Of a stretch of DNA of 14,763 nucleotides, positions 1-6,947 are shown one piece after another. The position numbers and the translations under genes are program-made. This stretch comes from an uncultured Chitinophagales bacterium (GTDB taxonomy: Bacteria; Bacteroidota; Bacteroidia; Chitinophagales; Chitinophagaceae): the NCBI GenBank assembly GCA_946886475.1, contig CAMPIQ010000093.1, positions 1 through 14,763 on the forward strand, read 5' to 3'. Under the pieces are notes generated by a model. It saw only the letters and a list, made by a program, of their open reading frames with translations. It ran no database searches and was not told the origin of the DNA. Within the stretch, counting starts at the first letter, position 1. Every line of letters begins with the position of its first letter.

Positions 1-65
1 GTATCATTCCTCATTTTGATTTATAAGGTCAATAAATCCTGATTACAGCCATATTGAATTTGTAC

Positions 66-90
66 GGGAAATCATGTTTCAGCATTTCCC
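66..90. repeat. Inverted repeat upstream of the START-domain gene
   Basis: Arms GGGAAAT (66-72) and ATTTCCC (84-90) are perfectly complementary over 7 bp with an 11-base spacer. No T-run follows in either direction, so this is not a normal intrinsic terminator. The rest of 1-182 shows no convincing coding frame and no RNA gene. A minus-strand ATG at 12-14 could begin a leftward gene outside the window, but too little is visible to call it. The repeat could be an operator, a weak hairpin or chance. Confidence 0.3.
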
Positions 91-182
91 CGGATATACT
101 CATGCCCAAGCTGCCATTTAAAAAAGAAAACAATCAGGGCCATAATTTGTTTTTAAATTTATTTGGATAAAAACCTATTGGC

Positions 183-683
183 ATGGACACAAATGACTGG
201 AGCCAGTTCAGGCTCCGCATTCCGGTAAAAGCAACGCAAAAGGAAATTTATGATGCCTGGACAAGTCAGCAGGGACTTGAAAGCTGGTTCCTGCGCAAAG
301 CTGTATTTTCCAGAGTGGACGGTTCACAAAGACCTGAAATTGAAAATGTGCAGATCGGCGACAGTTATGTATGGATGTGGCACGGCTGGCCCGACGATGT
401 AATAGAAAAGGGTGTTGTATTACAGGAAAATGGTACAGATGTTTTCAAATTCAGTTTTGGAAAAGCCGGCCATGTAACGGTAACCATTAAGGAAGAAGAA
501 GGTGAAACAGTAGTTGATCTTCTTCAGGATGAAATACCTGTTGATGAAAATTCAAAAGCATATTATCACATTGGGTGCACAAAAGGATGGGTATTTTACC
601 TTGCCAATCTTAAATCCATTTTTGAAGGAGGCATAGATCTTAGAAACAGGAATGAACTTTTAAAAGATGTTGTGAATTCTTAA
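183..683 (+). CDS. SRPBCC (START/AHSA1-like) domain protein
   Basis: This 166-aa cytosolic protein has no signal peptide or membrane segment. It resembles the AHSA1/SRPBCC ligand-binding fold. The N-terminal strand runs into the family's typical helix (residues 18-35, ATQKEIYDAWTSQQGLESWF). A glycine- and tryptophan-rich strand region (about 58-72, GDSYVWMWHGWP) follows, and a long amphipathic C-terminal helix (about 130-150, GCTKGWVFYLANLKSIFEGG) closes the hydrophobic cavity in this fold. Family members bind hydrophobic ligands or act as Hsp90 co-chaperone-like modules; the ligand here cannot be told. The ATG at 183 fits the family start. Upstream, TTTATTTG (158-165) is a 7/8 match to the TAnnTTTG -7 box. 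The gene appears monocistronic and converges on the LysE-type gene with a 63-bp gap that shows no clear terminator. Confidence 0.8.
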   Translation: MDTNDWSQFRLRIPVKATQKEIYDAWTSQQGLESWFLRKAVFSRVDGSQRPEIENVQIGDSYVWMWHGWPDDVIEKGVVLQENGTDVFKFSFGKAGHVTVTIKEEEGETVVDLLQDEIPVDENSKAYYHIGCTKGWVFYLANLKSIFEGGIDLRNRNELLKDVVNS

Positions 684-746
684 TTAAAACCAAACAATAT
701 TTTAACCTCGGACCTGAATATGATTTGCAAACAGCAACAGATTTTT

Positions 747-1490
747 TTATTTATCCTTTTCTAACTTTTCTTCCAGCTCATCCATTTTCTCCTCGAAGTT
801 TTCAAGTTTTTCCTCAAATTTTTTGGTGAGTTCTTCAGGATGTTCTATCTGGTGTTTTACATCTTTTTTGCTGGCCATTTTCCATATCTGTATGATGGCC
901 GTAATGGCAAATATGCCTCCGATAATATAGTTCAATACATGCTGGTTATTATTGATCTTATCTGCTATAAGCTGCCCTCCGAAAATAAAAACAAAATTTC
1001 CCATCAGGGTTCCCATACCGATACCAAAAATGTAAATATTATAATGACTGTTTTTAGGCAGTAATATCTTTTTAGTAAATAATACGGTACTCCATCCAAA
1101 CCAGAAGGGTATCTGAACGGGGTTTACCAGGCTCATGAGAAAACCAAAAACAAACATTGGCATTTTGGTATCTAATATTGGGCTATCATCAACGGAAGGA
1201 TGCAGTGCAGCATAAAAACTGGAAGCTGCCAGTACCAGAACAATAAGCAGCGTAACCCATTCCAGGGCTTTAAAGATCTTTTGTTGCTTCCTCACCCAAT
1301 CCATTGCTATGAGGGAGAGCCGTACATAAACCACTTCTGCAGCTAAAGATCCCGAAGAAAATAAAAATGCCGGTAAGAGTCCCTGGTAAATGGAAATCTG
1401 CATTGCCGCCACATTCAGTGTGCCCAGGGGAAGTGATCCCAGGAAACTAATCAGCATCCCTGTCAGAAAAATTCTTAGCAACTTAGGCAT
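747..1490 (-). CDS. LysE-family amino-acid/metabolite exporter with charged C-terminal tail
   Basis: This 247-aa inner-membrane protein resembles the LysE/RhtB exporter family. About six hydrophobic segments are visible: residues 5-25, 35-62, 76-95, 110-135, 152-172 and 187-205. The N-terminal segment contains GSLPLGTLNV (18-27), the position of the family's conserved proline/glycine motif, although the usual PGP is not intact. Family members export amino acids such as lysine, arginine, threonine or homoserine lactone; the substrate is not readable from this sequence. After the last membrane segment there is a highly charged Glu/Lys tail (about 207-247) with heptad-like spacing, which suggests a cytoplasmic coiled coil. 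The gene lies 38 bp downstream of the ATP-grasp gene on the same strand and is probably co-transcribed with it. A TATATTTT sequence at 1510-1517 (minus) is a weak -7 candidate for an additional promoter. Confidence 0.78.
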   Translation of the reverse strand: MPKLLRIFLTGMLISFLGSLPLGTLNVAAMQISIYQGLLPAFLFSSGSLAAEVVYVRLSLIAMDWVRKQQKIFKALEWVTLLIVLVLAASSFYAALHPSVDDSPILDTKMPMFVFGFLMSLVNPVQIPFWFGWSTVLFTKKILLPKNSHYNIYIFGIGMGTLMGNFVFIFGGQLIADKINNNQHVLNYIIGGIFAITAIIQIWKMASKKDVKHQIEHPEELTKKFEEKLENFEEKMDELEEKLEKDK

Positions 1491-1528
1491 TCAGCATTCT
1501 TATAGTTCGAAAATATAGCTTTCAGGTA

Positions 1529-2584
1529 CTAGATAAGGATTTCCGTATCAGATTTTTCCAATACGCTCAGATGTTTTTTTGCTTCTTTTAAAAATTTCCA
1601 GCCTTTCATAAAAGGCCAGTATGGAATCCCATTTTGCTTATTATATGTAGAGATCCTGTACAATACTTTCCAGTGAAACAAAAAAACCCTGTAGGCACCA
1701 AATAGGGAAAAGCCGGAATTATAAACATGATTTGGCTCTGCGCCACTTCCATTGAATTCAAGTATGCTGAAGTTCTTTCCCTGCTTCAGATCTTCTACCG
1801 ATTCGCATTTTATATCATAGCGGCCATAATAAAAATCTGCCCTGTGACTGATCTCATCAAACATTTTGAGAAGGTCATCATCTATCAGGTGATGGAGATT
1901 TGTAAATTTAGCCCCCCGGTTCAGATTGGCTGCATAAGTTAATATATACCTTTCTCCATTTGGAATAACCGTCTCTAAATTAGATTCATGCTTGATCCGC
2001 ATTTCTTCGGGACGGTGGCGTGCCTTAGGATGTGCAACGATCAGCTCCCACAACGTACTTTTTCCATCTCCATAAACATCCATTAATTCCTTCTGGATAA
2101 AACCTGTGATATTCCCCCTGGTTTCGTTGGGTAACCTGTAATAAAAAACACTCACTTCAAGCGGGTATTCCACAAGGTCCTGTACAATGTATTCAACCGG
2201 ATTTAATGTATGATAGGTATGCAGGTCTTTTTCCGAATCAACCTTTCTGAATAATAACCCTTTCATGCCCACGTCAGGCTTTACAATAAAAGGATAAGTA
2301 AAACCTGACTGCTGTATCCTTTCAATAACAGCATCAAATTTTTCTGCAGGACTTATATAAATGGTTTTGGGAAAATAACTTTCAGGTAAAAGGTCATACA
2401 TTTCTTTTTTACCCTCACCTTCAAATCCACCAAAGGTGAGTGTGGGGTTGGAGGAAGAAAAAAACCAGAATGAGCCGGACCTTAAACAGTACCACAGCCA
2501 CACAGGGCTGATTAAAAAATAGCGGAGCTTGAATGGCCACAATTCCCAGTTGCCCACCTTTTCAAAAAAGCTTCTCCAGTTCAT
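1529..2584 (-). CDS. ATP-grasp domain protein (D-Ala-D-Ala ligase-like)
   Basis: This 351-aa protein has recognisable ATP-grasp landmarks. PFIVKPDVGMKG (98-109) carries the nucleotide-binding lysine and glycine-rich loop. YIVQDLVEYPLEVSVFY (132-148) is the adenine-contacting hinge strand. GDGKST (172-177) resembles the GDG loop of glutathione/cyanophycin-type ligases. RYDIK (255-259) and ILEFNGSGAEPNHVY (274-288) supply the acidic and asparagine residues that bind Mg-ATP. The fold joins a carboxylate, via an acyl-phosphate, to an amine or thiol; the substrate is unknown. The N-terminal 15-45 is rich in Trp, Phe and Leu and may touch the membrane. The start at 2584 is supported by a TAAATTTG box 7 bp upstream. 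It probably forms an operon with the LysE-type exporter. A peptide or amino-acid conjugate made here and then exported is inference only. Confidence 0.8.
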   Translation of the reverse strand: MNWRSFFEKVGNWELWPFKLRYFLISPVWLWYCLRSGSFWFFSSSNPTLTFGGFEGEGKKEMYDLLPESYFPKTIYISPAEKFDAVIERIQQSGFTYPFIVKPDVGMKGLLFRKVDSEKDLHTYHTLNPVEYIVQDLVEYPLEVSVFYYRLPNETRGNITGFIQKELMDVYGDGKSTLWELIVAHPKARHRPEEMRIKHESNLETVIPNGERYILTYAANLNRGAKFTNLHHLIDDDLLKMFDEISHRADFYYGRYDIKCESVEDLKQGKNFSILEFNGSGAEPNHVYNSGFSLFGAYRVFLFHWKVLYRISTYNKQNGIPYWPFMKGWKFLKEAKKHLSVLEKSDTEILI

Positions 2585-2591
2585 AAGCGGG

Positions 2592-2599
2592 CAAATTTA
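2592..2599 (-). promoter_or_regulatory. Bacteroidota -7 box for the ATP-grasp/LysE operon
   Basis: On the minus strand this reads TAAATTTG, a full match to the -7 consensus TAnnTTTG. It ends 7 bp before the ATG at 2584, which implies a very short or absent 5' leader. I see no convincing TTTG -33 element at the usual spacing, so the call rests on the -7 box and its position. Confidence 0.45.
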
Positions 2600-2617
2600 G
2601 TTTATAAATGAATTAAT

Positions 2618-2625
2618 TACATTTG
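2618..2625 (+). promoter_or_regulatory. Bacteroidota -7 box for the 2640 gene
   Basis: TACATTTG is a full match to TAnnTTTG and ends 14 bp before the GTG start at 2640. TTTAG at 2596-2600 is a weak -33 candidate 17 bp upstream. Together with the minus-strand box at 2592-2599 it makes a compact divergent promoter. An inverted repeat, AAATG (2606-2610) and CATTT (2620-2624), lies between the boxes and overlaps this one; it could be an operator shared by both directions. Confidence 0.45.
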
Positions 2626-2639
2626 GATCAAACCATGAT

Positions 2640-3086
2640 GTGAAGACAATTGGCTTACTTCTTTTTATTTTATTGAATTTAATCCCAATCCGGAACCTGT
2701 TTGCCCTTTCTACTCCTGTTTCTGAGAATATTTCCATTGTAGATCCGCCTCCTGAGGAAAAAAGACCGGGACCAACATTGATTCAAAGGATTGGCAGGGG
2801 AATAATTCTGAAGATCCAAAGAAAATTCGGGAGAACGATCACTGATAAACAAAAAACACAGGGAAGGATTTCCATGATCCTTGGTTTGATAAGTTTTGCC
2901 TGTATGTTTGTTCCGCCTGGCATATGGGTGGCTTTGCCTGTAGCGATAGCAGCACTTATCTTTGGTATAAAATCAGTTAATGGAAATTCCAATATAGAAG
3001 GGATTGTAGGAATAATTTCAAGCGGTGTGGTGGTAAGTATATTTTTGATTGTAGGCATTGTATTATTGAGTTTTGCAACGATCTGA
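2640..3086 (+). CDS. Small exported/membrane protein, DUF4190-like
   Basis: This 148-aa protein is not assignable to a function. Residues 1-24 look like a signal peptide or first membrane anchor (MKTIGLLLFILLNLIPIRNL). A proline- and charge-rich stretch of about 50 residues follows (PPPEEKRPGPT, then Arg/Lys-rich). Two long hydrophobic segments come last, about 76-112 and 122-147. The segment GLISFACMFVPPGIWVALPV with the following AALIFGIKSV resembles the paired helices of small DUF4190-type membrane proteins. The start codon is GTG at 2640. The nearby ATGs at 2635 and 2638 read straight into a TGA, so the GTG is the only usable start that keeps the signal peptide. The iron-sulfur gene starts 16 bp downstream, suggesting co-transcription. 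Confidence 0.65.
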   Translation: MKTIGLLLFILLNLIPIRNLFALSTPVSENISIVDPPPEEKRPGPTLIQRIGRGIILKIQRKFGRTITDKQKTQGRISMILGLISFACMFVPPGIWVALPVAIAALIFGIKSVNGNSNIEGIVGIISSGVVVSIFLIVGIVLLSFATI

Positions 3087-3102
3087 TTTTTAAAATATTG
3101 AT

Positions 3103-3885
3103 ATGACTGTAAGAACAATGGCTGAGATGATGGCAGCTGGTGAAACCCCTGAAATACTTTTTTGGGTTGGCTGCGCTGGCAGTTTTGATCAAAGGGCTCA
3201 AAAGATCACAAAAGCATTTGCCACCATTCTGGATAAAGTAGGAATTAATTATGCCATCCTTGGTAAGGAAGAAATGTGTACCGGAGATCCGGCACGAAGG
3301 GCAGGTAATGAATTCCTTTTTCAGATGATGGCCTGGCAAAATATCCAGGTGCTGAATAATTATGGGATCAAAAAGATCGTTACCACCTGTCCCCACTGCT
3401 TTAATATATTTAAAAATGAATATCCGGAGCTTGGAGGAAAGTTTGATGTGATCCATCATACCAGTTTTTTGCAGCAACTGATAGATGAAGGAAAGATCCG
3501 GATGAAGGAAGATGGTAATTTTAAAGGCAAAAAGATCACTTATCATGATAGCTGTTACCTGGGTAGAGCCAATGGAATTTATGAAGCACCAAGGAAAGTT
3601 CTGGAGGCCCTGGATGCAGAACTGGTGGAAATGAAAAGGTGTGGTAAAAAAGGCTTTTGCTGCGGCGCCGGTGGAGCACAAATGTTCAAGGAAGAAGAAA
3701 AAGGCGATATCAGGATCAACTGGGAAAGAGCCAATGAGGCGATTGATACAGGATCGGAAATAGTGGCTGCAGCCTGTCCATACTGCAATACCATGTTAAC
3801 CGATGGGGTAAAAGCAGCTGAAAAAGAAGCCGACGTTCAGGTAATGGATGTGGCAGAACTAATAGCCATGTCATTGAAAAGCTGA
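3103..3885 (+). CDS. (Fe-S)-binding protein with two CCG domains (HdrB/GlpC/LutA-like)
   Basis: This 260-aa cytosolic protein belongs to the cysteine-rich CCG-domain family, the type found in heterodisulfide reductase subunit B, GlpC and LutA. Domain 1 has C24 (VGCAGS), C59 (MCTGDP) and C96-x2-C99 (CPHC). Domain 2 has C151 (SCYLGR), the C186-C187 pair in CCGAGG, and C225-x2-C228 (CPYC). Such proteins bind iron-sulfur clusters and pass electrons within a redox complex, usually with a ferredoxin-domain or membrane partner. No such partner is next to it here; the upstream neighbour is a small membrane protein and the downstream one an unknown. Domain 1 has a single Cys where domain 2 has the pair, which as I recall is normal for this Bacteroidota group. 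The start at 3103 gives the usual N-terminus leading directly into the first Cys motif. Confidence 0.85.
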   Translation: MTVRTMAEMMAAGETPEILFWVGCAGSFDQRAQKITKAFATILDKVGINYAILGKEEMCTGDPARRAGNEFLFQMMAWQNIQVLNNYGIKKIVTTCPHCFNIFKNEYPELGGKFDVIHHTSFLQQLIDEGKIRMKEDGNFKGKKITYHDSCYLGRANGIYEAPRKVLEALDAELVEMKRCGKKGFCCGAGGAQMFKEEEKGDIRINWERANEAIDTGSEIVAAACPYCNTMLTDGVKAAEKEADVQVMDVAELIAMSLKS

Positions 3886-3907
3886 CAGCCAATAGCGGTT
3901 AGCTGCT

Positions 3908-3915
3908 TAACTTTG
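3908..3915 (+). promoter_or_regulatory. Bacteroidota -7 box before the 3920 gene
   Basis: TAACTTTG matches TAnnTTTG exactly and ends 4 bp before the ATG at 3920. Transcription from it would begin at or next to the start codon. No clear -33 TTTG is seen, and the gene could also be read through from the iron-sulfur gene, whose stop codon ends at 3885. Confidence 0.4.
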
Positions 3916-3919
3916 TCCT

Positions 3920-4441
3920 ATGAACTTAGAATATAAACACCTTCTTCCCGAAAATTTTTCACCCTCAAGTAAGGTTTGGGTTTACCAGTCCAATCGCCTG
4001 TTTAATTTGTCGGAGGCACTGGAAATTGAAGCTTTATTAAATAAATTCTCAAGTGAATGGCGTTCACATGGCGATGAAGTAAATGCCTATTGCAATTTAT
4101 TTTTCGGACAATTTGTGATTCTTATGGCTGATGAAAGCGAGACGTCGGTTGGTGGTTGCAGCACTGATGCTTCCGTTCGTTTTATTAAGGAACTGGGCAC
4201 CAAATTCAATGTTGATTTCTTTAACCGTACCAATCTTGCATTTTATGTAAAAGATAAGATCCAGGTATTGCCAATGACCCAGTTGCTTTATGCAATGGAC
4301 AATGCTTTCATTGATGAAGATTCGCTTTACTTCAACAATCTTGTTCAGAACAAATCGGAACTTGAAAGCAAATGGATCATTCCCATTAAAGAAAGCTGGA
4401 TAGCAAACCGTTTTCCCGGCAAACAGGCTAAAGAGGCGTAA
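3920..4441 (+). CDS. Conserved Bacteroidota protein of unknown function (often mislabelled ABC transporter ATPase)
   Basis: This 173-aa soluble protein has no signal peptide or membrane segment. I recognise it as a small family widespread in Bacteroidota. Landmarks are SKVWVYQSNRLF (17-28) near the N-terminus, SEWRSHGDEV in the first third, the central GGCSTDASVRFIKELG, and a C-terminal YFNNLVQNKSELESKWIIP followed by KESW. Homologues are, as I recall, sometimes named ABC transporter ATPase. No Walker A, signature or Walker B motif exists here, so that name should not be carried over. The central Cys-Ser-x-Asp-Ala-Ser segment is the most striking conserved element and could be a functional site. 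The gene follows the iron-sulfur gene by 34 bp and converges with the beta-barrel gene, with 28 bp between the stop codons. The biochemical role is unknown. Confidence 0.7.
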   Translation: MNLEYKHLLPENFSPSSKVWVYQSNRLFNLSEALEIEALLNKFSSEWRSHGDEVNAYCNLFFGQFVILMADESETSVGGCSTDASVRFIKELGTKFNVDFFNRTNLAFYVKDKIQVLPMTQLLYAMDNAFIDEDSLYFNNLVQNKSELESKWIIPIKESWIANRFPGKQAKEA

Positions 4442-4469
4442 CAGTATTTACCGGTACGAAAAATACAAA

Positions 4470-6851
4470 CTAACTCCTTTTATTTTTTGCTGTTTTGGAT
4501 AAACTATATCCAAGAGATAACCTGAGGTTCCTGGTTTGGAGGGCATTGGAACTTTCCAGTATAAAATCAGGGCCATAGGTAAAAAGCCTGCTTTTTTGCA
4601 TGATAAAGGGATCGATAACATTCAGTGTTGCTGTTAATTTCTTTCGGAGCAATTTAGCCTGCAAACCAATATTCATGCTTAAGCTGCTTCTTACCGTTCC
4701 CTGCGGATTAGCAAACCTGTTGAATGTAAAGCTTCCGGTTGCCGTATACAGATTCCTGATTACGTAGTTTGTATTCAGATTGGAGGTAAAAGAACCACCG
4801 TTCCTGAACTTCTTTACTTCTTTATCAAAAGCGCTGTACATATTATAAGAATAACTGGCGCTGAGGTTGATCTTTAATTGCCTGCTTAGTGTATATCCAT
4901 TCCATGTACTGAATTCAACTTCCTTCCTGTTACTGATATTCTGATAGCTGATTTCGGTTTTACCATCGGGCTTCAAGGTTCTCACCAGTGTAAAAATGTC
5001 TTCAACCATGTTATAACCAATTCCAATGTTCGCATAAAAACTGTTCCTGGTTTTACCCACAACCAGGTCAAAATTATGGGCCAGCGATGGCAACAACCCG
5101 GGATTTCCAAAGCGGGTATTGTAAGGGTCTGAAAAGTCAATTGTTGGGTTGAGTTCTCTTATTCCAGGTCTCCTGATGGTTCTGCGGTATGCAAAACTCA
5201 GGTTGATGTTGTCGTTCCAGTTTTTATTGATATTGGCAAATGGTAAAAAACTCCAGTACTGATTAGAGGTATCATCTGCAGATTTATAGAGGTGAAAATC
5301 TATTTTGGTCTGTTCGGCGCTAAACCCAAAACTGGTACTGAATTTCTCTCCAAACAAATGTTTAACCGAAGCGCGTATGTTATAGATGGATTGAATGAAC
5401 CTGAATTTATTGGTAAGGGCATCCAGTTCCTGCCAGTTATCATTGGCCTTATCGAGATAGGATGCTTCTGCATTGATGCCGGAACGTGAACGATTAAAAA
5501 ATCCACCGAGTGATAAAAACGTTTTTCTGCTGTTCATGGGCAGGTCGTAATTCAGTCTGAGACTATTTCCTGCAATCCGGTTATGGCTGACCTGTTTTTG
5601 TGTTGAGTCTCCATCGGCACTTTGATCCGGATTAAAATACTGGTGATAAAAATCCCTCGTACTTTGATTGTTTGAATAATTAAGATTAGCAATAAGTTTT
5701 AATGACTCTCCCACCTTCCTGGTTTTAAGGGTGTAACTCAGAACTACATTGGGATTGAGGTTGTTGCCCCGGGTATTTATTACCCTTTTACTCCATTGAA
5801 TCACCTGGCTTCCCGCATCCAGATTAGTAAATGTTGTATGGTTTTGATGTTGAAAACTGTTCTGGTTGTATTGTAAAACAAGATTTACCGAATTGAATTT
5901 ATTCAGGTCATAATTCATATTCATCCTGAAATTCGGCCGGAAATTTTTGTTTACATATTGAGAAGTATTATTAAAATGCTTGCCAGTCCGTGTATTCTCG
6001 CGGTTGGAAAATCCCCCGCCCTCTACCCTGTTATAACCAAAACCTGTATTGATATTCAGATTAAAACCTCTTTTACGGTAATTGAAACTTCCGTTTCCTC
6101 CGGCCTGTCCCCTTGTGCCGGAATAAACAGACAGGCGGCCGCTCAAACCAATGCTGCCTTTTTTGGTAGTGATATTGATCACGCCCCCCTGCTCATTGGC
6201 AAATTGGGGAGGCGGATTGGTCATTACTTCGATCTTTTCAATTGAACTTCCAGGCATGGATTCAAGCAGGTCCTGTAATTGTTCAAGGTTCAATTCAACG
6301 GGTTTATCATCTACCAGAATCCGGGGTTCTTTTCCCCGGACAAGGATCTTACCTGTGGGATCTTTTGTAACCAGGGGTACCTGGCTCAATAATTCGCCGG
6401 CATTACTTCCTTCGCTTAGTGCCGATTCCCCTGCATTGAAAATGATATTTCCTTCTTTGCTCTGGATCAGCGGTTTTTCCTGGTATATCACCACCTCGTT
6501 CAACCCGGAATGGCCAGAGGAATCCAATTTTAAAACCAGATCATTAAGGTTGAAATCAAACCTCTCCTTACGGAAATGGATGCTGTCTATGATCAATGTT
6601 TGAAATCCTGTAAAAGAAACCATTAATTGATGTTGTCCAAACGGTATTCCCTGCAAATAGAAACCTCCGTTTTTATCGGTGACTGTGATCTTTTTAAAAT
6701 TACTGCCGGTTAAATGAACCAGGGTAACTGTTGCTTTCTCAAGCCCCTGGCCTTTTTCATCTATCACATTTCCCAGTATCATTCCATGTTGTTGCTGGCT
6801 GACAGACTGAAGATGAAGTATCAAAACAAAGAAGGAAAGCAGCCATTTCAT
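4470..6851 (-). CDS. Outer-membrane beta-barrel protein, TonB-dependent receptor-like (CarboxypepD_reg + plug + barrel)
   Basis: I place the start at the ATG at 6851, not at the longer in-frame ATG at 6935. The inner start gives a clean signal peptide (MKWLLSFFVLILHLQSVSQ) and lies 6 bp after a perfect minus-strand -7 box. The mature part begins with a carboxypeptidase-regulatory-like Ig fold (about 24-105, GNVIDEKGQGLEKATV to the FTGFQTL region). A plug-like domain follows (about 120-230), including RILVDDKPVELN, IEKIEVMTNPP and GGVINITTKKG. The rest is a long beta-barrel of the OMP_b-brl_3 type, with alternating aromatic/polar strands to the C-terminus. The length is about 793 aa. Family members sit in the outer membrane; many have no known substrate and some may be TonB-driven transporters. 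No glycan-binding SusD partner is adjacent, so a polysaccharide-utilisation role is not supported. Confidence 0.83.
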   Translation of the reverse strand: MKWLLSFFVLILHLQSVSQQQHGMILGNVIDEKGQGLEKATVTLVHLTGSNFKKITVTDKNGGFYLQGIPFGQHQLMVSFTGFQTLIIDSIHFRKERFDFNLNDLVLKLDSSGHSGLNEVVIYQEKPLIQSKEGNIIFNAGESALSEGSNAGELLSQVPLVTKDPTGKILVRGKEPRILVDDKPVELNLEQLQDLLESMPGSSIEKIEVMTNPPPQFANEQGGVINITTKKGSIGLSGRLSVYSGTRGQAGGNGSFNYRKRGFNLNINTGFGYNRVEGGGFSNRENTRTGKHFNNTSQYVNKNFRPNFRMNMNYDLNKFNSVNLVLQYNQNSFQHQNHTTFTNLDAGSQVIQWSKRVINTRGNNLNPNVVLSYTLKTRKVGESLKLIANLNYSNNQSTRDFYHQYFNPDQSADGDSTQKQVSHNRIAGNSLRLNYDLPMNSRKTFLSLGGFFNRSRSGINAEASYLDKANDNWQELDALTNKFRFIQSIYNIRASVKHLFGEKFSTSFGFSAEQTKIDFHLYKSADDTSNQYWSFLPFANINKNWNDNINLSFAYRRTIRRPGIRELNPTIDFSDPYNTRFGNPGLLPSLAHNFDLVVGKTRNSFYANIGIGYNMVEDIFTLVRTLKPDGKTEISYQNISNRKEVEFSTWNGYTLSRQLKINLSASYSYNMYSAFDKEVKKFRNGGSFTSNLNTNYVIRNLYTATGSFTFNRFANPQGTVRSSLSMNIGLQAKLLRKKLTATLNVIDPFIMQKSRLFTYGPDFILESSNALQTRNLRLSLGYSLSKTAKNKRS

Positions 6852-6857
6852 TGGATT

Positions 6858-6865
6858 CAAAGATA
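6858..6865 (-). promoter_or_regulatory. Bacteroidota -7 box for the beta-barrel gene
   Basis: The minus strand reads TATCTTTG, a perfect TAnnTTTG, ending 6 bp before the ATG at 6851. It lies inside the longer possible reading frame that starts at 6935, so it argues for the inner start. The -33 region is weak. Confidence 0.5.
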
Positions 6866-6920
6866 AGTTCAAATAGTTCTTAAAATATGCCATACTGTCA
6901 CGAAAGGGCTCCGAATTGAT

Positions 6921-6928
6921 TATCTTTG
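6921..6928 (+). promoter_or_regulatory. Bacteroidota -7 box for the miaB operon
   Basis: TATCTTTG is identical to the box of the divergent beta-barrel gene and ends 19 bp before the miaB ATG at 6948. It probably drives the whole miaB to secG operon, since no good box is seen at the internal gene starts. No convincing -33 TTTG is present. Confidence 0.5.
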
Positions 6929-6947
6929 CCCGCAATATTTCCTGAAT

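Noticed and set aside
722..748. Possible terminator for the START-domain gene (TTGC/GCAA before a T-run)
   Set aside because: The stem is only 4 bp and AT-rich and the T-run is separated from it; too weak to call.
2977..3681. Long minus-strand open frame (234 codons) opposite the iron-sulfur gene
   Set aside because: The plus frame carries the full set of CCG cysteine motifs; the minus frame shows no recognisable domain and is an antisense shadow.
3920..4441. ABC transporter ATPase label for the 173-aa protein
   Set aside because: No Walker A, signature or Walker B sequence is present, and the length is too short for a nucleotide-binding domain.
6151..6603. Plus-strand 150-codon frame inside the beta-barrel gene
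   Set aside because: The minus strand encodes a clear plug and regulatory-like domain here; the plus translation is low-complexity, serine-rich and lacks a family match.
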